Positions 18,893 through 28,202 are shown, counted from the first letter of the stretch. The stretch is 64,000 nucleotides of DNA from JANQPA01 sp964628385 (GCA_964628385.1 CAZVOD010000004.1:50010-114009), one strand, 5' to 3'. Notes: generated by a model from the sequence alone, not told the origin. Made by a program: numbers and translations.

Positions 18893-21268
18893 TTATTTTA
18901 ATTGTCTCTGGAGGAGTTTGAATATGCGTTTATACTCGTCTGTCCAGCTACTGGGTTCTGCAAATCCATGATCTTCCAGTGGAAATACCGCAAACTCCCA
19001 GTTTTCCTTTTTCAATTCTATCAAACGTTGCGCCAGGCGTACGACATCCTGAAATTGTACGTTCACATCGATCATTCCATGCAAAATGAGTAGGTGATCT
19101 TCCAGCCCTTCTGCAAAATAGATGGGCGAACTTTTGCGAAAAGCTTCCGGATCTTCTGCTGGTGTATTCAGGATATTAGACGTGTAGCCATGATTGTAAT
19201 GCGCCCAGTCTGTAACGCTTCTGAGGGCAGCCCCACACTTGAAAGTTCCCGGAGCGTTGAACAATGCCATAAGAGTGATAAAGCCACCATAAGAACCTCC
19301 ATAAATTCCTATGCGCTCTGGATCAATGTTGTATTTTTCTACCAAAAACTTTGCTCCGTCTATATGATCAGATAAGTCTTTACCTCCCATGTGCCGATAA
19401 ATTCCCGTGCGCCAATCTCTGCCATATCCATCACTAGCCCGATAATCGATATCCAAAACTGTATACCCGTTATCTACCAGTAGATTGTGAAACATATATT
19501 CCCGATAATAGCTACTCCACCACTTATGTACATTTTGGAGATAGCCTGCCCCGTGCACAAAAATTACGGCCGGCCCATTTCTCTTGGCCCGCTCTGGCCT
19601 ATAAATACGAGCAGGCACCTGAGCGCCATCCTCCGCCTCAAAGTAGACAATCTGCGGATCTCTCCACTTGTATGCTTTGAAAGCAGCCGTCGTAGACTCG
19701 GTTATTTGCTCTGCCTCGGCACCAGCTTTATTTTCCATTAAATATAACTCCCAGGGCTTGTTGCTGTAGGAATATCGAATGGCCAGCATCTTTTCATCCG
19801 GTGATAGAGTCACATCATTATTGCCCGTCATGGAAGTAATCCTGACCATTTCTCCTCCTTCTACAGACAGGTGGTAAAAGTGATGTTCATGTGGCGATGA
19901 TGCATTAGCGGTTATAAAAAAAGTAGATTTATCTTTGGAAAGTTCGGCTGATAAAATTTCAAAATCACCACTGGTGAGTGCCTTTTTTTCACCAGTATTA
20001 AAATTCATTGTGTAGAGGTGAGCGTAGCCCGTTTCTTCCGATTGAAAGTAAAAGTGTTTATTATCTTTCAGCCAGCCGACATTACCCGTTGTGTAATTCC
20101 AGCTTCCAATACCTGGTCCGCCTATCCAAGCTTCATCCCTTTGCCGGTCCAGTAACCTCAGTGAACCCTCTTCAAGGTTAAGGGCCATGATCCAGCGGTC
20201 TTTATTGTCCAGTGAGCGTATTACTACCATTGCTTTACCATCATCACTATATACGGGCCCGTGAACAATAACTTCTCTTGGCTTGTCGAACTGGTCGTTG
20301 TATGGCTCTTCTCCTTCATGGTATTCTTCTATAAAGTCAGGCTTGTCATAAATACCCTCTATCTGTTTTGTATTGAGAAGATAAGTAGTATCTTTTTCAC
20401 GATCGTATATACCAAAGTCAAATGTTGATTGTGGGGCTCCCACTTTTGAACGGCCTCGTAATTCTTCAATGAAGCCATCTTCTGTGACGTAATTAGGCAC
20501 CTTTGTACCCTCGTAAGCACTATTTCTGGATAAGCGATAGGTCACAAAACGCAAATCCGGGCTGATTTTCAGGTCAGAAACATTATCATTACTCAGATAG
20601 ATTTCAAGAGGCCTTTGGGGCCTTCGAGCTTCCCTGCGCCTATTTCTAGCTTCCCGCTCCGCTGCCCGTTCTTCCAAGATATCAATTAACTCCATTTGTT
20701 CCTCGGCAATCCATTTCCGGAAGTCTGACTGCGAGCGCTCGCTGGGAGCTTTACCCTTTTTGAATTGTGTAAGCTGAGTGGTCTTATACGGCTCTTCCAG
20801 CAAAAACAGATTGTCCCCTCTAGTGAAAATGATTCCCTCTCCGTCATTGGTAAACTGAGGATTCCCTTCTCTTTCTGCTGTGTTGGTCAACTGATCCCTT
20901 TTCCCGGATTGAAGCTCCATGAGAAACAGATCACCGTTACTTTGATAAAGATAAAGACTGGAATCCTGATTGTACGCTCCTCCTGAACCAGGAAGGCTCA
21001 CTTCTTCTTCAAGGCTCACCTTTACCGGTTCTTTATTGGTGAGGGAAATTTTGTACAAACTACTGAGGGTATCTGCCTCAGGATTCCAATTAAAATATAC
21101 CTGATCACTTTCCATGGACCAAAATATGCGAGAAGGACTACTCCCCACAAATTTATTACCCTGCATGATTTGATCAATAGTCAGGACAGATTGATTAGGA
21201 ACAGGTTGAGCCAATAAGGAAACGTAAAGGCAACTAGCAACTAGTGAGCATAAAAATCTTTTCATCAA
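18893..21268 (-). CDS. S9 family peptidase (prolyl oligopeptidase / DPP-IV type)
   Basis: Secreted or periplasmic serine peptidase of 791 residues. A signal peptide (MMKRFLCSLVASCLYVSLLAQP) is followed by a beta-propeller-like region up to about residue 530. A C-terminal alpha/beta-hydrolase domain carries the triad: Ser659 in GGSYGGF, Asp734 in GMIDVNVQ and His767 in EDHGF. A charged helix (about 185-215, EEQMELIDILEERAAEREARNRR) interrupts the propeller. The family cleaves short peptides, often after proline; the true specificity is unknown. The start could also be the second Met. Confidence 0.9.
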   Translation of the reverse strand: MMKRFLCSLVASCLYVSLLAQPVPNQSVLTIDQIMQGNKFVGSSPSRIFWSMESDQVYFNWNPEADTLSSLYKISLTNKEPVKVSLEEEVSLPGSGGAYNQDSSLYLYQSNGDLFLMELQSGKRDQLTNTAEREGNPQFTNDGEGIIFTRGDNLFLLEEPYKTTQLTQFKKGKAPSERSQSDFRKWIAEEQMELIDILEERAAEREARNRRREARRPQRPLEIYLSNDNVSDLKISPDLRFVTYRLSRNSAYEGTKVPNYVTEDGFIEELRGRSKVGAPQSTFDFGIYDREKDTTYLLNTKQIEGIYDKPDFIEEYHEGEEPYNDQFDKPREVIVHGPVYSDDGKAMVVIRSLDNKDRWIMALNLEEGSLRLLDRQRDEAWIGGPGIGSWNYTTGNVGWLKDNKHFYFQSEETGYAHLYTMNFNTGEKKALTSGDFEILSAELSKDKSTFFITANASSPHEHHFYHLSVEGGEMVRITSMTGNNDVTLSPDEKMLAIRYSYSNKPWELYLMENKAGAEAEQITESTTAAFKAYKWRDPQIVYFEAEDGAQVPARIYRPERAKRNGPAVIFVHGAGYLQNVHKWWSSYYREYMFHNLLVDNGYTVLDIDYRASDGYGRDWRTGIYRHMGGKDLSDHIDGAKFLVEKYNIDPERIGIYGGSYGGFITLMALFNAPGTFKCGAALRSVTDWAHYNHGYTSNILNTPAEDPEAFRKSSPIYFAEGLEDHLLILHGMIDVNVQFQDVVRLAQRLIELKKENWEFAVFPLEDHGFAEPSSWTDEYKRIFKLLQRQLK

Positions 21269-21406
21269 ACTGATTATTCATTCGTCAGCCAATATAATCA
21301 ATCCATTAAGTAGGAGGTAATATAACACCAAGATTTTGCCTCTATAAGCAGTGCTTTTCCATAATCATTTCCTATTGAAAACTTATGCAACCGATATGTG
21401 GACCAT

Positions 21407-21451
21407 AAAAAAGAGGGAAACAGTTGTACAAGCAACTAGCATTCCCTCTTT
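21407..21451 (-). terminator. Rho-independent terminator downstream of aceA
   Basis: On the minus strand AAGAGGGAA and TTCCCTCTT (21411-21419 and 21442-21450) form a 9-bp stem, with an inner AGTTG/CAACT stem, followed by a run of about six T residues. It begins 44 bp past the aceA stop codon and should end the aceB-aceA transcript before the S9 peptidase gene. Confidence 0.8.
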
Positions 21452-21494
21452 CTCTATCAAGACTTACTTAACGCTTTTCTCTTTATGAAATCAA

Positions 21495-22775
21495 TTAGTG
21501 GTTAAACTGCTCTTCTTCTGTTGAACCAGCCATAGCCACAGTGGAAGCTTTCCCCTGTTGCACGGTATTTTGGATGTAATCAAAATACTGAGTACCGACA
21601 AAAGTCTGGTGCTTTATAGCATTAAACCCTTTGCTTTGCAAAGCAAATTCTCTTTGTTGAAGTTGAGAATAACCAGCCATACCGCGCTCTTTATAGGCTA
21701 GAGACAATTCAAACATAGAGGTGTTCAGGGCATGGAACCCAGCCAGAGTAATAAACTGGAATTTATACCCTAATTCGGCCAAATGCTCCCTAAAACCAAG
21801 AATTTCACTTTGGGTCAATTTAGCCGCCCAGTTGAAGGAGGGGGAACAATTATAAGCCAGCATTTTACCCGGAAATTGCTCATGGATAGCTTGCGCAAAT
21901 TCACGCGCCTCGCTGATGTCAGGATGAGAAGTCTCTAACCACAACAGATCAGCGTAAGGGGCATAGGAAAGACCACGATCAATACCTTGCTCCAGACCAT
22001 TATTAACTTTGTAGAAGCCTTCGGCTGTGCGGCCACCGGCAAGGAACTTGTGATCTCTTTCATCAATATCAGAAGTCAGGAGGTTAGCGGCATCGGCATC
22101 AGTTCTGGCTATGAGTACAGTAGGTACATTCATAACATCAGCAGCCAAACGTGCTGCCACTAGCTTATTGATAGCTTCTTGGGTGGGTACCAGTACTTTG
22201 CCCCCTAAATGTCCACACTTTTTGGCAGACGACAACTGATCTTCAAAGTGTACGGCTGAAGCTCCTGCTTCTATGAGGCCCTTCATCAATTCATAAGCAT
22301 TGAGGTTACCACCAAAACCAGCTTCTGCATCAGCAATAATAGGAACCATCCAGTCGGTATCACCTTCTCCGGATACTGATTGGATCTGATCTCTGCGCAT
22401 TAGGGCGTTGTTGATTCTGCGTACAACCATGGGCACAGAGTTAGCTGGGTACAAAGATTGATCCGGATACATTTCTCCGGCCAGGTTGGCATCAGCGGCT
22501 ACCTGCCATCCACTTAAGTAAATCGCTTCCAGGCCCGCTGCTACTTCCTGAACAGCCTGGTTGCCAGTTAAAGCTCCCAAACCAGCCACAAAGGGCTTTG
22601 TGTTGAGCTGATGCCAGAATTTTTTTGCTCCGTTCTTGGCTAATGTATATTCCATATCCACAGAGCCTCTCAGTTTGATAACATCTTCGGCACTGTACGG
22701 ACGTTCAATACCTTCCCATCTTGGATTAGTAGACCAGTTCTGCTCCAAATTCTTGATTCTGATTGATTGTTGCAT
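21495..22775 (-). CDS. aceA: Isocitrate lyase
   Basis: First enzyme of the glyoxylate shunt: isocitrate to glyoxylate and succinate. The 426-residue protein contains the active-site signature KKCGHLGGK at 185-193 with the catalytic Cys187. The Mg-binding and substrate regions 'IIADAEAGFGG' (about 147-156) and 'WLETSHPDISEA' are also present. Length matches the short bacterial form. It is transcribed with aceB, from which it is separated by a 246-bp gap containing a dispersed repeat element, and is followed by a terminator. I see no clear promoter of its own in that gap. Confidence 0.97.
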   Translation of the reverse strand: MQQSIRIKNLEQNWSTNPRWEGIERPYSAEDVIKLRGSVDMEYTLAKNGAKKFWHQLNTKPFVAGLGALTGNQAVQEVAAGLEAIYLSGWQVAADANLAGEMYPDQSLYPANSVPMVVRRINNALMRRDQIQSVSGEGDTDWMVPIIADAEAGFGGNLNAYELMKGLIEAGASAVHFEDQLSSAKKCGHLGGKVLVPTQEAINKLVAARLAADVMNVPTVLIARTDADAANLLTSDIDERDHKFLAGGRTAEGFYKVNNGLEQGIDRGLSYAPYADLLWLETSHPDISEAREFAQAIHEQFPGKMLAYNCSPSFNWAAKLTQSEILGFREHLAELGYKFQFITLAGFHALNTSMFELSLAYKERGMAGYSQLQQREFALQSKGFNAIKHQTFVGTQYFDYIQNTVQQGKASTVAMAGSTEEEQFNH

Positions 22776-22797
22776 TTTGCTTTAGTTTTATTGTTAG

Positions 22798-22978
22798 ACT
22801 TGTTTCGCAGGTATTAAAACAGGCTAAAACTGGTTCTTTTTACCCCACACTGTGCCTTTTATCAGTCTCTTAGCGCTGCTAGGCTCAGAAGGGAACCCTG
22901 CCCTTCTTCGCGCCAAAAGCCTTCGTGTGGGAAAAAAATAATTCAATTTTATCACTTTTCTACCCCTGCGAAGCAAGT
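22798..22978. repeat. Dispersed repeat element with 14-bp terminal inverted repeats (copy 1)
   Basis: A ~181-bp non-coding element fills the aceB-aceA spacer. Its ends are inverted repeats: ACTTGTTTCGCAGG (22798-22811) against CCTGCGAAGCAAGT (22965-22978), 13 of 14 positions matching. The 7-mer TTGTTAG occurs just outside both ends (22791-22797 and 22982-22988), compatible with a target duplication, though the right copy is displaced by 3 bp. Inside, CCCACAC and GTGTGGG form a further stem. The internal block (about 22845-22920) recurs at 29395-29470. It resembles a MITE or other small mobile or structured repeat. Confidence 0.6.
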
Positions 22979-23021
22979 CTGTTGTTAGGAATCATCTTAC
23001 CGCCAACCCCAGGTAAAAAAT

Positions 23022-24626
23022 TTATTTTATCATTTCATAAGCTGGTACTGTCAAAAACTCTGTAAAGTCTTCTTCTTTCACCAGTTGGTCGAATAGTGCA
23101 GTTGCTTCTTCAAATTTTCCATTTTCATAGTATGCATCACCGACATAAGCACGGATTTTCTCTAATTCCTCCTGCAATAAAGCTTCGTATAATTCAAGCG
23201 TTACCTTCCTGCCATCTGCCAGCTGACAGCCCTCTTTAAGCCACTGCCAAACCTGTGTTCTGGATATCTCAGCGGTAGCTGCATCTTCCATCAGATGGTA
23301 TATAGCAGCAGCACCGTTCCCTTTTAACCAACTTTCAATGTAGAGAATACCCACATTGATATTCTTCCTGAGCCCTTCTTCAGTAATCGTTCCTTCCGGT
23401 ACGGCCAGTAAATCTACTTTATTGATTTCCAGGTCAGTTCTCAGGTTGAATACCTGGTTTTTGGTAGGCATATATCCATTAAATATATCCATGGCTGTTT
23501 TTACTAGGCCGGGGTGAGCGACCCACGTACCGTCATGGCCTTCCTGAACTTCGCGTAGCTTATCTGCCTGCACTTTATTAATAGCCTCTTCATTGGCAGC
23601 TGGATTATTTTTGATAGGTATTTGTGCGGCCATTCCTCCCATGGCGTGTACTCCTCGTTTATGACAAGTTTTGATCACTAGCTGTGAATAAGCTTTCATG
23701 AACGGAACAGTCATAGTTATCTGTGCCCGATCCGGCAGAACAAAACCCGGCAGACTTTTGAATTTTTTGATAAACGAAAAGATGTAATCCCATCTGCCAC
23801 AATTCAGGCCTGCAGAGTGCTCCTTTAATTCGTAAAGTATCTCGTCCAGCTCGAAGCTGGCCAAAATCGTTTCAATCAGAACGGTAGCCTTAATGGTGCC
23901 CTGAGGAATATCCAGGTACTCTTGCGCAAAAACAAACACATCATTCCATAACCGCGCGCCCAGGTGACTCTCTAATTTGGGCAGGTAAAAATATGGACCG
24001 CTACCTCTGGAAACCAAATTTCTTGCATTGTGAAAAAAGTAAAGACCAAAGTCAACCAGGCTCCCACTCATGGGCTCTCCGTCAACGATTAGGTTTTTTT
24101 CTTCCAAATGCCAGCCTCTTGGCCTCACCATCAGCGTGGCTACCTTATCTTTTAACTGGTAGAATTTTTCATTCTTGGGATTAGTAAAAGTTATGGTGCG
24201 ATCAATGGCATCCCTCAGATTGATTTGGCCATTCACCACATTATCCCAGCTTGGCGTATTGCTGTCCTCAAAGTCAGCCATGAATATCTTAGCGCCGGAG
24301 TTTAAAGCATTGATCACCATCTTGCGATCCACAGGGCCGGTTATCTCTACCCGGCGATCCAATAGATCAGCCGGTAATGGTGCCACCTTCCATTCTGTAC
24401 TTCTGATGTGAGCTGTTTCGGGTAAAAAATCAGGCATCTGACCTGCTTCAATGGCTTTTTGCCTTTCATTTCTCTGTTGTAGTAACGCTTTCCTCCTTTC
24501 ATTGAATCTACTATGCAGTGCCTCTAGAAAGCTCAGTGCTTCAGGAGTAAGAATTTCTGCATAAGTCTGATTCATAAGGCCCATTACTTTAATTTTTTGT
24601 TTTATTGGTATCTTATCTGTTAGCAT
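23022..24626 (-). CDS. aceB: Malate synthase A
   Basis: Second enzyme of the glyoxylate shunt: glyoxylate plus acetyl-CoA to malate. The protein matches the compact form A family: 'YAEILTPEALSFLEALH' near the N-terminus, 'ADFEDSNTPSWDNVVNGQINLRDAI', the metal and substrate region 'ATVLIETILASFELDEILYELKEHSAGLNCGRWDYIFS', and 'GVHAMGGMAAQIP'. I use the ATG at 24626 (534 residues). A TTG start at 24662 is possible in frame, but the predicted promoter -7 box (24665-24672) would place the transcription start at or inside it. Divergent from a RamB-like regulator and upstream of aceA. Confidence 0.95.
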   Translation of the reverse strand: MLTDKIPIKQKIKVMGLMNQTYAEILTPEALSFLEALHSRFNERRKALLQQRNERQKAIEAGQMPDFLPETAHIRSTEWKVAPLPADLLDRRVEITGPVDRKMVINALNSGAKIFMADFEDSNTPSWDNVVNGQINLRDAIDRTITFTNPKNEKFYQLKDKVATLMVRPRGWHLEEKNLIVDGEPMSGSLVDFGLYFFHNARNLVSRGSGPYFYLPKLESHLGARLWNDVFVFAQEYLDIPQGTIKATVLIETILASFELDEILYELKEHSAGLNCGRWDYIFSFIKKFKSLPGFVLPDRAQITMTVPFMKAYSQLVIKTCHKRGVHAMGGMAAQIPIKNNPAANEEAINKVQADKLREVQEGHDGTWVAHPGLVKTAMDIFNGYMPTKNQVFNLRTDLEINKVDLLAVPEGTITEEGLRKNINVGILYIESWLKGNGAAAIYHLMEDAATAEISRTQVWQWLKEGCQLADGRKVTLELYEALLQEELEKIRAYVGDAYYENGKFEEATALFDQLVKEEDFTEFLTVPAYEMIK

Positions 24627-24664
24627 AGCTTTTTTTTCTTTGTTAGCTAAGGAATAAGTCAATG

Positions 24665-24672
24665 CAAATATA
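24665..24672 (-). promoter_or_regulatory. -7 element of the aceB promoter
   Basis: TATATTTG on the minus strand matches the Bacteroidota TAnnTTTG box. No clear TTG lies 20 nt upstream; that zone is occupied by an inverted repeat. The start site would be near 24658, giving a leader of about 32 nt to the ATG at 24626. Confidence 0.55.
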
Positions 24673-24676
24673 AGTC

Positions 24677-24697
24677 ATTTTCGCTTTTAGCGGAAAT
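24677..24697. promoter_or_regulatory. Inverted repeat, candidate operator between aceB and its regulator
   Basis: ATTTTCGCT (24677-24685) and AGCGGAAAT (24689-24697) are inverted 9-bp arms (8 of 9 matching) around a TTT spacer. The site lies directly upstream of the aceB -7 box, covering the -33 zone, and just before the divergent regulator. Position and symmetry suit binding of a dimeric regulator such as the neighbouring RamB-like protein; this is inference. The heptamer AATGCAA also appears on both sides (24661 and 24704). Confidence 0.45.
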
Positions 24698-24704
24698 TCC
24701 TCTA

Positions 24705-26231
24705 ATGCAATTTTTGTCCTCAAAAATGTATATTTATGCTATGATTTCGGAAAACAACCTGATTAAAATGATTTTCGGCTTTAAGGTTAAGTACCTAAGG
24801 CAGGAAAAGAAGCTGTCTTACCACCAGCTGGCCCAAGTTACGGGCCTGTCAACTTCTTATTTACACGATATAGAAAAGGGTAGAAAATATCCTAAAGTAG
24901 CCAGGATTACGGCGCTTGCTGAGGCATTTGGTGTAACTTACGACGAGCTGGTATCCATGAGAGCTTCCAAGAAATTACAACCTGTCATTGACCTTTTGAC
25001 ATCGGATTTTGTAAAAGAATTCCCTCTGGATCTTTTTGGAATTAGCACCGAAAAACTTTTTGAACTTTTTTCCAATACTCCGGATAAGGTCAATGCATTT
25101 ATCAATACGTTAATCCGGCTGACGAGAAATTATCAGATGCAAAAAGATAATTTTTACCTAGCTGCCTTACGCTCGTACCAGGATATGTACGACAACTATT
25201 TCGAGGAGCTTGAAAAGGCAGTTCACGAATTTCGAAAGGCTTGCAAGCTAAAAGCGGGGCCTGAAGTAGCCACTACTGACCTTGAACAAATCTTAAAAGA
25301 GCAATTTGAGATTACGGTAAACCGAAAAGAACTACAACTTTCCAAAGCATTAAAGGGAAAACGCTCCTATTTCTCCCAAAAAAGGGAGATGCTTTTTCTG
25401 AATGAAGGGTTGAGCAATGCTCAAGAAAACTTTCTATTAGGTAGAGAAATCGCTTTTCAACATTTACAGCTTAAGCATCGACCTTTTTTGACCAGAATAC
25501 CGGATGTTCATTCTTTTGAGAAATTACTCAATAACTTTAAAGCTTCCTATTTTTCGGTAGCCCTACTCATGAATGAACACACTTTAGCCAAAGACCTTCA
25601 GGCAGTAATAGGGCAGCCCAGATGGCATGCCGAACAATTCTTGGCGCTGATAGATAAATATAACGTTACGCCAGAAATGCTCCTACAACGCATTACTAAT
25701 ATACTACCGCACCATTTTGGTATAAAAGACATTTTCTTCATCAGAATAACCGGAGAAAATGACCTAAAGCACTATAGAATGACGAAGGAGCTACATCTAT
25801 CACAACCGCAAAGTCCTTACGCCAATGAGCTTAATGAGCATTACTGTCGCAGGTGGGTCTCTGTGAATATCATCAAAAACCTCCACACTCGCCAGCAGGT
25901 AGATGACCATTCTGATCTGGTCATTGGTACCCAAATATCGAGTTATCTAAATACCAACAATCAATATTTCTGTATTTCTATTGCCAGAGGTAATGCGCAG
26001 TTCCCTGATGTTCCTGCCAGCGTCACCATTGGGCTACTGCTCACTGATGAGCTCAGAAAAACCTTTACCTGCCTTAGTGATCCGGGTATAACTATCCGGG
26101 AAGTCAATACAACCTGCGAACGCTGCCACCTGACCGACTGCGAAGCCAGAATTGCTCCCCCCACTTTTATTCAACAAGCCAACCTGATTAAGCAACAACA
26201 GGAAGCTCTAAATCGGCTTGACAATGAGTAA
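24705..26231 (+). CDS. RamB/ScfR-type XRE-family regulator
   Basis: Transcription factor of up to 508 residues with the architecture of the short-chain fatty acyl regulators. An XRE-type helix-turn-helix lies at residues 27-85 (LRQEKKLSYHQLAQVTGLSTSYLHDIEKGRKYP). An IrrE/ImmA-like central region around 'LLGREIAFQHLQ' follows and lacks the HExxH protease motif. The C-terminal domain ends in a Cys-rich 'TTCERCHLTDCEAR' motif. In actinobacteria RamB, of this family, controls glyoxylate-cycle genes in response to acetyl-CoA-level signals. Here the gene is divergent from aceB, so control of aceB-aceA is a strong inference. Other in-frame Met codons (24726, 24741) could be the true start. Confidence 0.85.
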   Translation: MQFLSSKMYIYAMISENNLIKMIFGFKVKYLRQEKKLSYHQLAQVTGLSTSYLHDIEKGRKYPKVARITALAEAFGVTYDELVSMRASKKLQPVIDLLTSDFVKEFPLDLFGISTEKLFELFSNTPDKVNAFINTLIRLTRNYQMQKDNFYLAALRSYQDMYDNYFEELEKAVHEFRKACKLKAGPEVATTDLEQILKEQFEITVNRKELQLSKALKGKRSYFSQKREMLFLNEGLSNAQENFLLGREIAFQHLQLKHRPFLTRIPDVHSFEKLLNNFKASYFSVALLMNEHTLAKDLQAVIGQPRWHAEQFLALIDKYNVTPEMLLQRITNILPHHFGIKDIFFIRITGENDLKHYRMTKELHLSQPQSPYANELNEHYCRRWVSVNIIKNLHTRQQVDDHSDLVIGTQISSYLNTNNQYFCISIARGNAQFPDVPASVTIGLLLTDELRKTFTCLSDPGITIREVNTTCERCHLTDCEARIAPPTFIQQANLIKQQQEALNRLDNE

Positions 26232-26378
26232 GTTAAATATGTTATTAATTATATCATGCAGCTCCCAGAACTGTATGGCGGGCTACTTGTTTCTTGTTTT
26301 CACGATGTGTTATGGTAAAAAAGAATTATTTTACGCCAGATATTATTTTTAAGTAAAAGCCAACTCAATTCAGGTAAC

Positions 26379-27035
26379 ATGAAATACCAAAATGCCATAG
26401 AACTACTCAACTATCTTGGTACCTATGAAAAAGAAACCGGAGATAGCAATCTGCTAAATTTTGCCGTATGGCTTACTGAAAAAGCCTCAGGAAAGCAAGA
26501 GACTCAGATATTTGATATCAATTTAGAACAACAGAACGGCCACTCTTTTAGTGGCTCTGTTGCTGCTAGTATCAGTATTTTGTATCAGCACGCCAAGCAC
26601 TATTCTAAAACTGCGCTAAAAGATAGTCCACTAGTTGGTGTCAATGACTTCATCTTCTTGATCACACTAATGGAGAAAGGCGATATGAGAAAAAAAGAAA
26701 TTATAGATTATAACTATCTGGATTTTTCGCCAGGTATGGAGGTCATAAGAAGATTGATTAGAAACGGGCTACTCGATGAATTTGACGACCCCAATGATGG
26801 TCGTTCAAAACGAGTTCATATTACGGATAAAGGCAAAGAAATTGTCAATACGGTATATCCAGAGATGATCAAAGCCACCTCCCTGATCGATGGTAATCTT
26901 TCGGAACACGAAAAAATAACCATTATTAACTTATTCCAAAAATTAATGAACTTTCATCATGCTATCTGGCATCAGAGTTTTGGCCGTGATCTGGATGGGA
27001 TTTCAAAAAAATATTTACCCGTAAAGAGTGTATAG
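26379..27035 (+). CDS. MarR-family transcriptional regulator
   Basis: A 218-residue protein with a MarR-type winged helix in its second half: recognition region 'DYNYLDFSPGMEVIRRLIRNGLL' and wing 'DDPNDGRSKRVHITDKG' at about residues 125-170. The first ~75 residues are an extra segment without recognised motifs. Its last 8 bases overlap the GTG start of the glycerate kinase gene, so the two are translationally coupled. It may sense a metabolite of that pathway, but this is inference. Confidence 0.82.
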   Translation: MKYQNAIELLNYLGTYEKETGDSNLLNFAVWLTEKASGKQETQIFDINLEQQNGHSFSGSVAASISILYQHAKHYSKTALKDSPLVGVNDFIFLITLMEKGDMRKKEIIDYNYLDFSPGMEVIRRLIRNGLLDEFDDPNDGRSKRVHITDKGKEIVNTVYPEMIKATSLIDGNLSEHEKITIINLFQKLMNFHHAIWHQSFGRDLDGISKKYLPVKSV

Positions 27036-28161
27036 CATACTTGTTGCCAGTGACTCCTTTAAAAATGCATTACCAGCCAATAAGGCCTGCCAGGCAATTG
27101 AAAGAGGCCTGAAGCGGGCCTCTGATAATTTTTTGGTCACTATCTGTCCACTTTCCGATGGTGGAGAAGGCGCCAGTGAAGTGGTACAATACCATCAGCC
27201 GGATTACAGGCCTGTAGAAATGACCGTATTGAACCCTTTGTTGAATCCTGTAGAAGCTCAATTTGTTTACAACCCGGTCACGGAGGTTGCCTTCATTGAA
27301 ATGGCCCGGGCTTCCGGCCTGGAGCGACTACACACAAGCGAAAGAAATCCGAATATATGCTCCAGCTATGGTACGGGGCAATTCATCGTCCGGGCATTGG
27401 ACAAAGGGGCAAAAGCTATCAAATTAAGTTTGGGGGGCAGTGCCACCCATGATGGAGGAACGGGCATGGCTCTGGCTTTGGGGTTCCGGTTTCTGGATGC
27501 TCACAACCGACCAATCGAAGAATTACCCGCACGGCTGCTGGAGGTCAGCAGAATAGACAACAGCGCTGTACACCCCAGGCTCTATGAAGTAGCTATATAT
27601 TTGCTTTGTGATGTCAATAATCCGCTAACCGGAGCAGATGGTGCGGCTTGTGTTTATGCTCCTCAAAAAGGTGCCTCCAAAGGTGATTTACCTCTTTTAG
27701 AGAAAAAGATGCAGCACCTCAATGACTTGTTTAAATATACTTTTAAAAAAGACCTGTCTGACATACCTGGCACTGGTGCCGCCGGTGGGATGGGAGCAGG
27801 CGGTATAGCCTTTCTAAATGGTCAGATACAGTCAGGTGCGACTTATTTTCTTCAGCTTGCCGGTTTGGAAGAAAAAATAAACCATACCCACTTAATCATC
27901 TCCGGCGAGGGTAACCTGGATAGCCAAACCAAAAGCGGAAAATTACTGCATGCGATCTTACAACTGGCAAAGCAATCAGAGACGCCTGTGCTGGGCCTGT
28001 GCGGCCAGCTAGACCGGGATGCGGCCCTCGAAGTCGGCTTTAAAGCTGCTTTTTCTATAAATAGTAAACTTACATCCCTAAAGGAAGCACTACCCCGCAC
28101 AGCTATCAATCTGGAGCAGACCGCTCATCAGGTGGGTCGATTGATTGCCAGCTTTGTGTAG
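27028..28161 (+). CDS. Glycerate kinase (GlxK/GarK type)
   Basis: Phosphorylates D-glycerate to phosphoglycerate, feeding the product of the glyoxylate-tartronate semialdehyde route into glycolysis. The 377-residue protein has the type-1 glycerate kinase motifs: 'DSFKNALPANKACQAIERG' at the N-terminus, 'PLSDGGEGASEVV', 'LSLGGSATHDGGTGMALALG' (about residues 133-152) and 'IPGTGAAGGMGAGG'. The start is a GTG inside the MarR gene (8-bp overlap). Whether the product is 2- or 3-phosphoglycerate is not readable from sequence. Its proximity to aceA/aceB fits a C2-metabolism neighbourhood. Confidence 0.93.
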   Translation: MYSILVASDSFKNALPANKACQAIERGLKRASDNFLVTICPLSDGGEGASEVVQYHQPDYRPVEMTVLNPLLNPVEAQFVYNPVTEVAFIEMARASGLERLHTSERNPNICSSYGTGQFIVRALDKGAKAIKLSLGGSATHDGGTGMALALGFRFLDAHNRPIEELPARLLEVSRIDNSAVHPRLYEVAIYLLCDVNNPLTGADGAACVYAPQKGASKGDLPLLEKKMQHLNDLFKYTFKKDLSDIPGTGAAGGMGAGGIAFLNGQIQSGATYFLQLAGLEEKINHTHLIISGEGNLDSQTKSGKLLHAILQLAKQSETPVLGLCGQLDRDAALEVGFKAAFSINSKLTSLKEALPRTAINLEQTAHQVGRLIASFV

Positions 28162-28202
28162 CAGGCTTATATCAGTCGCATCAAAATAACAGCTTTTCCA
28201 TG

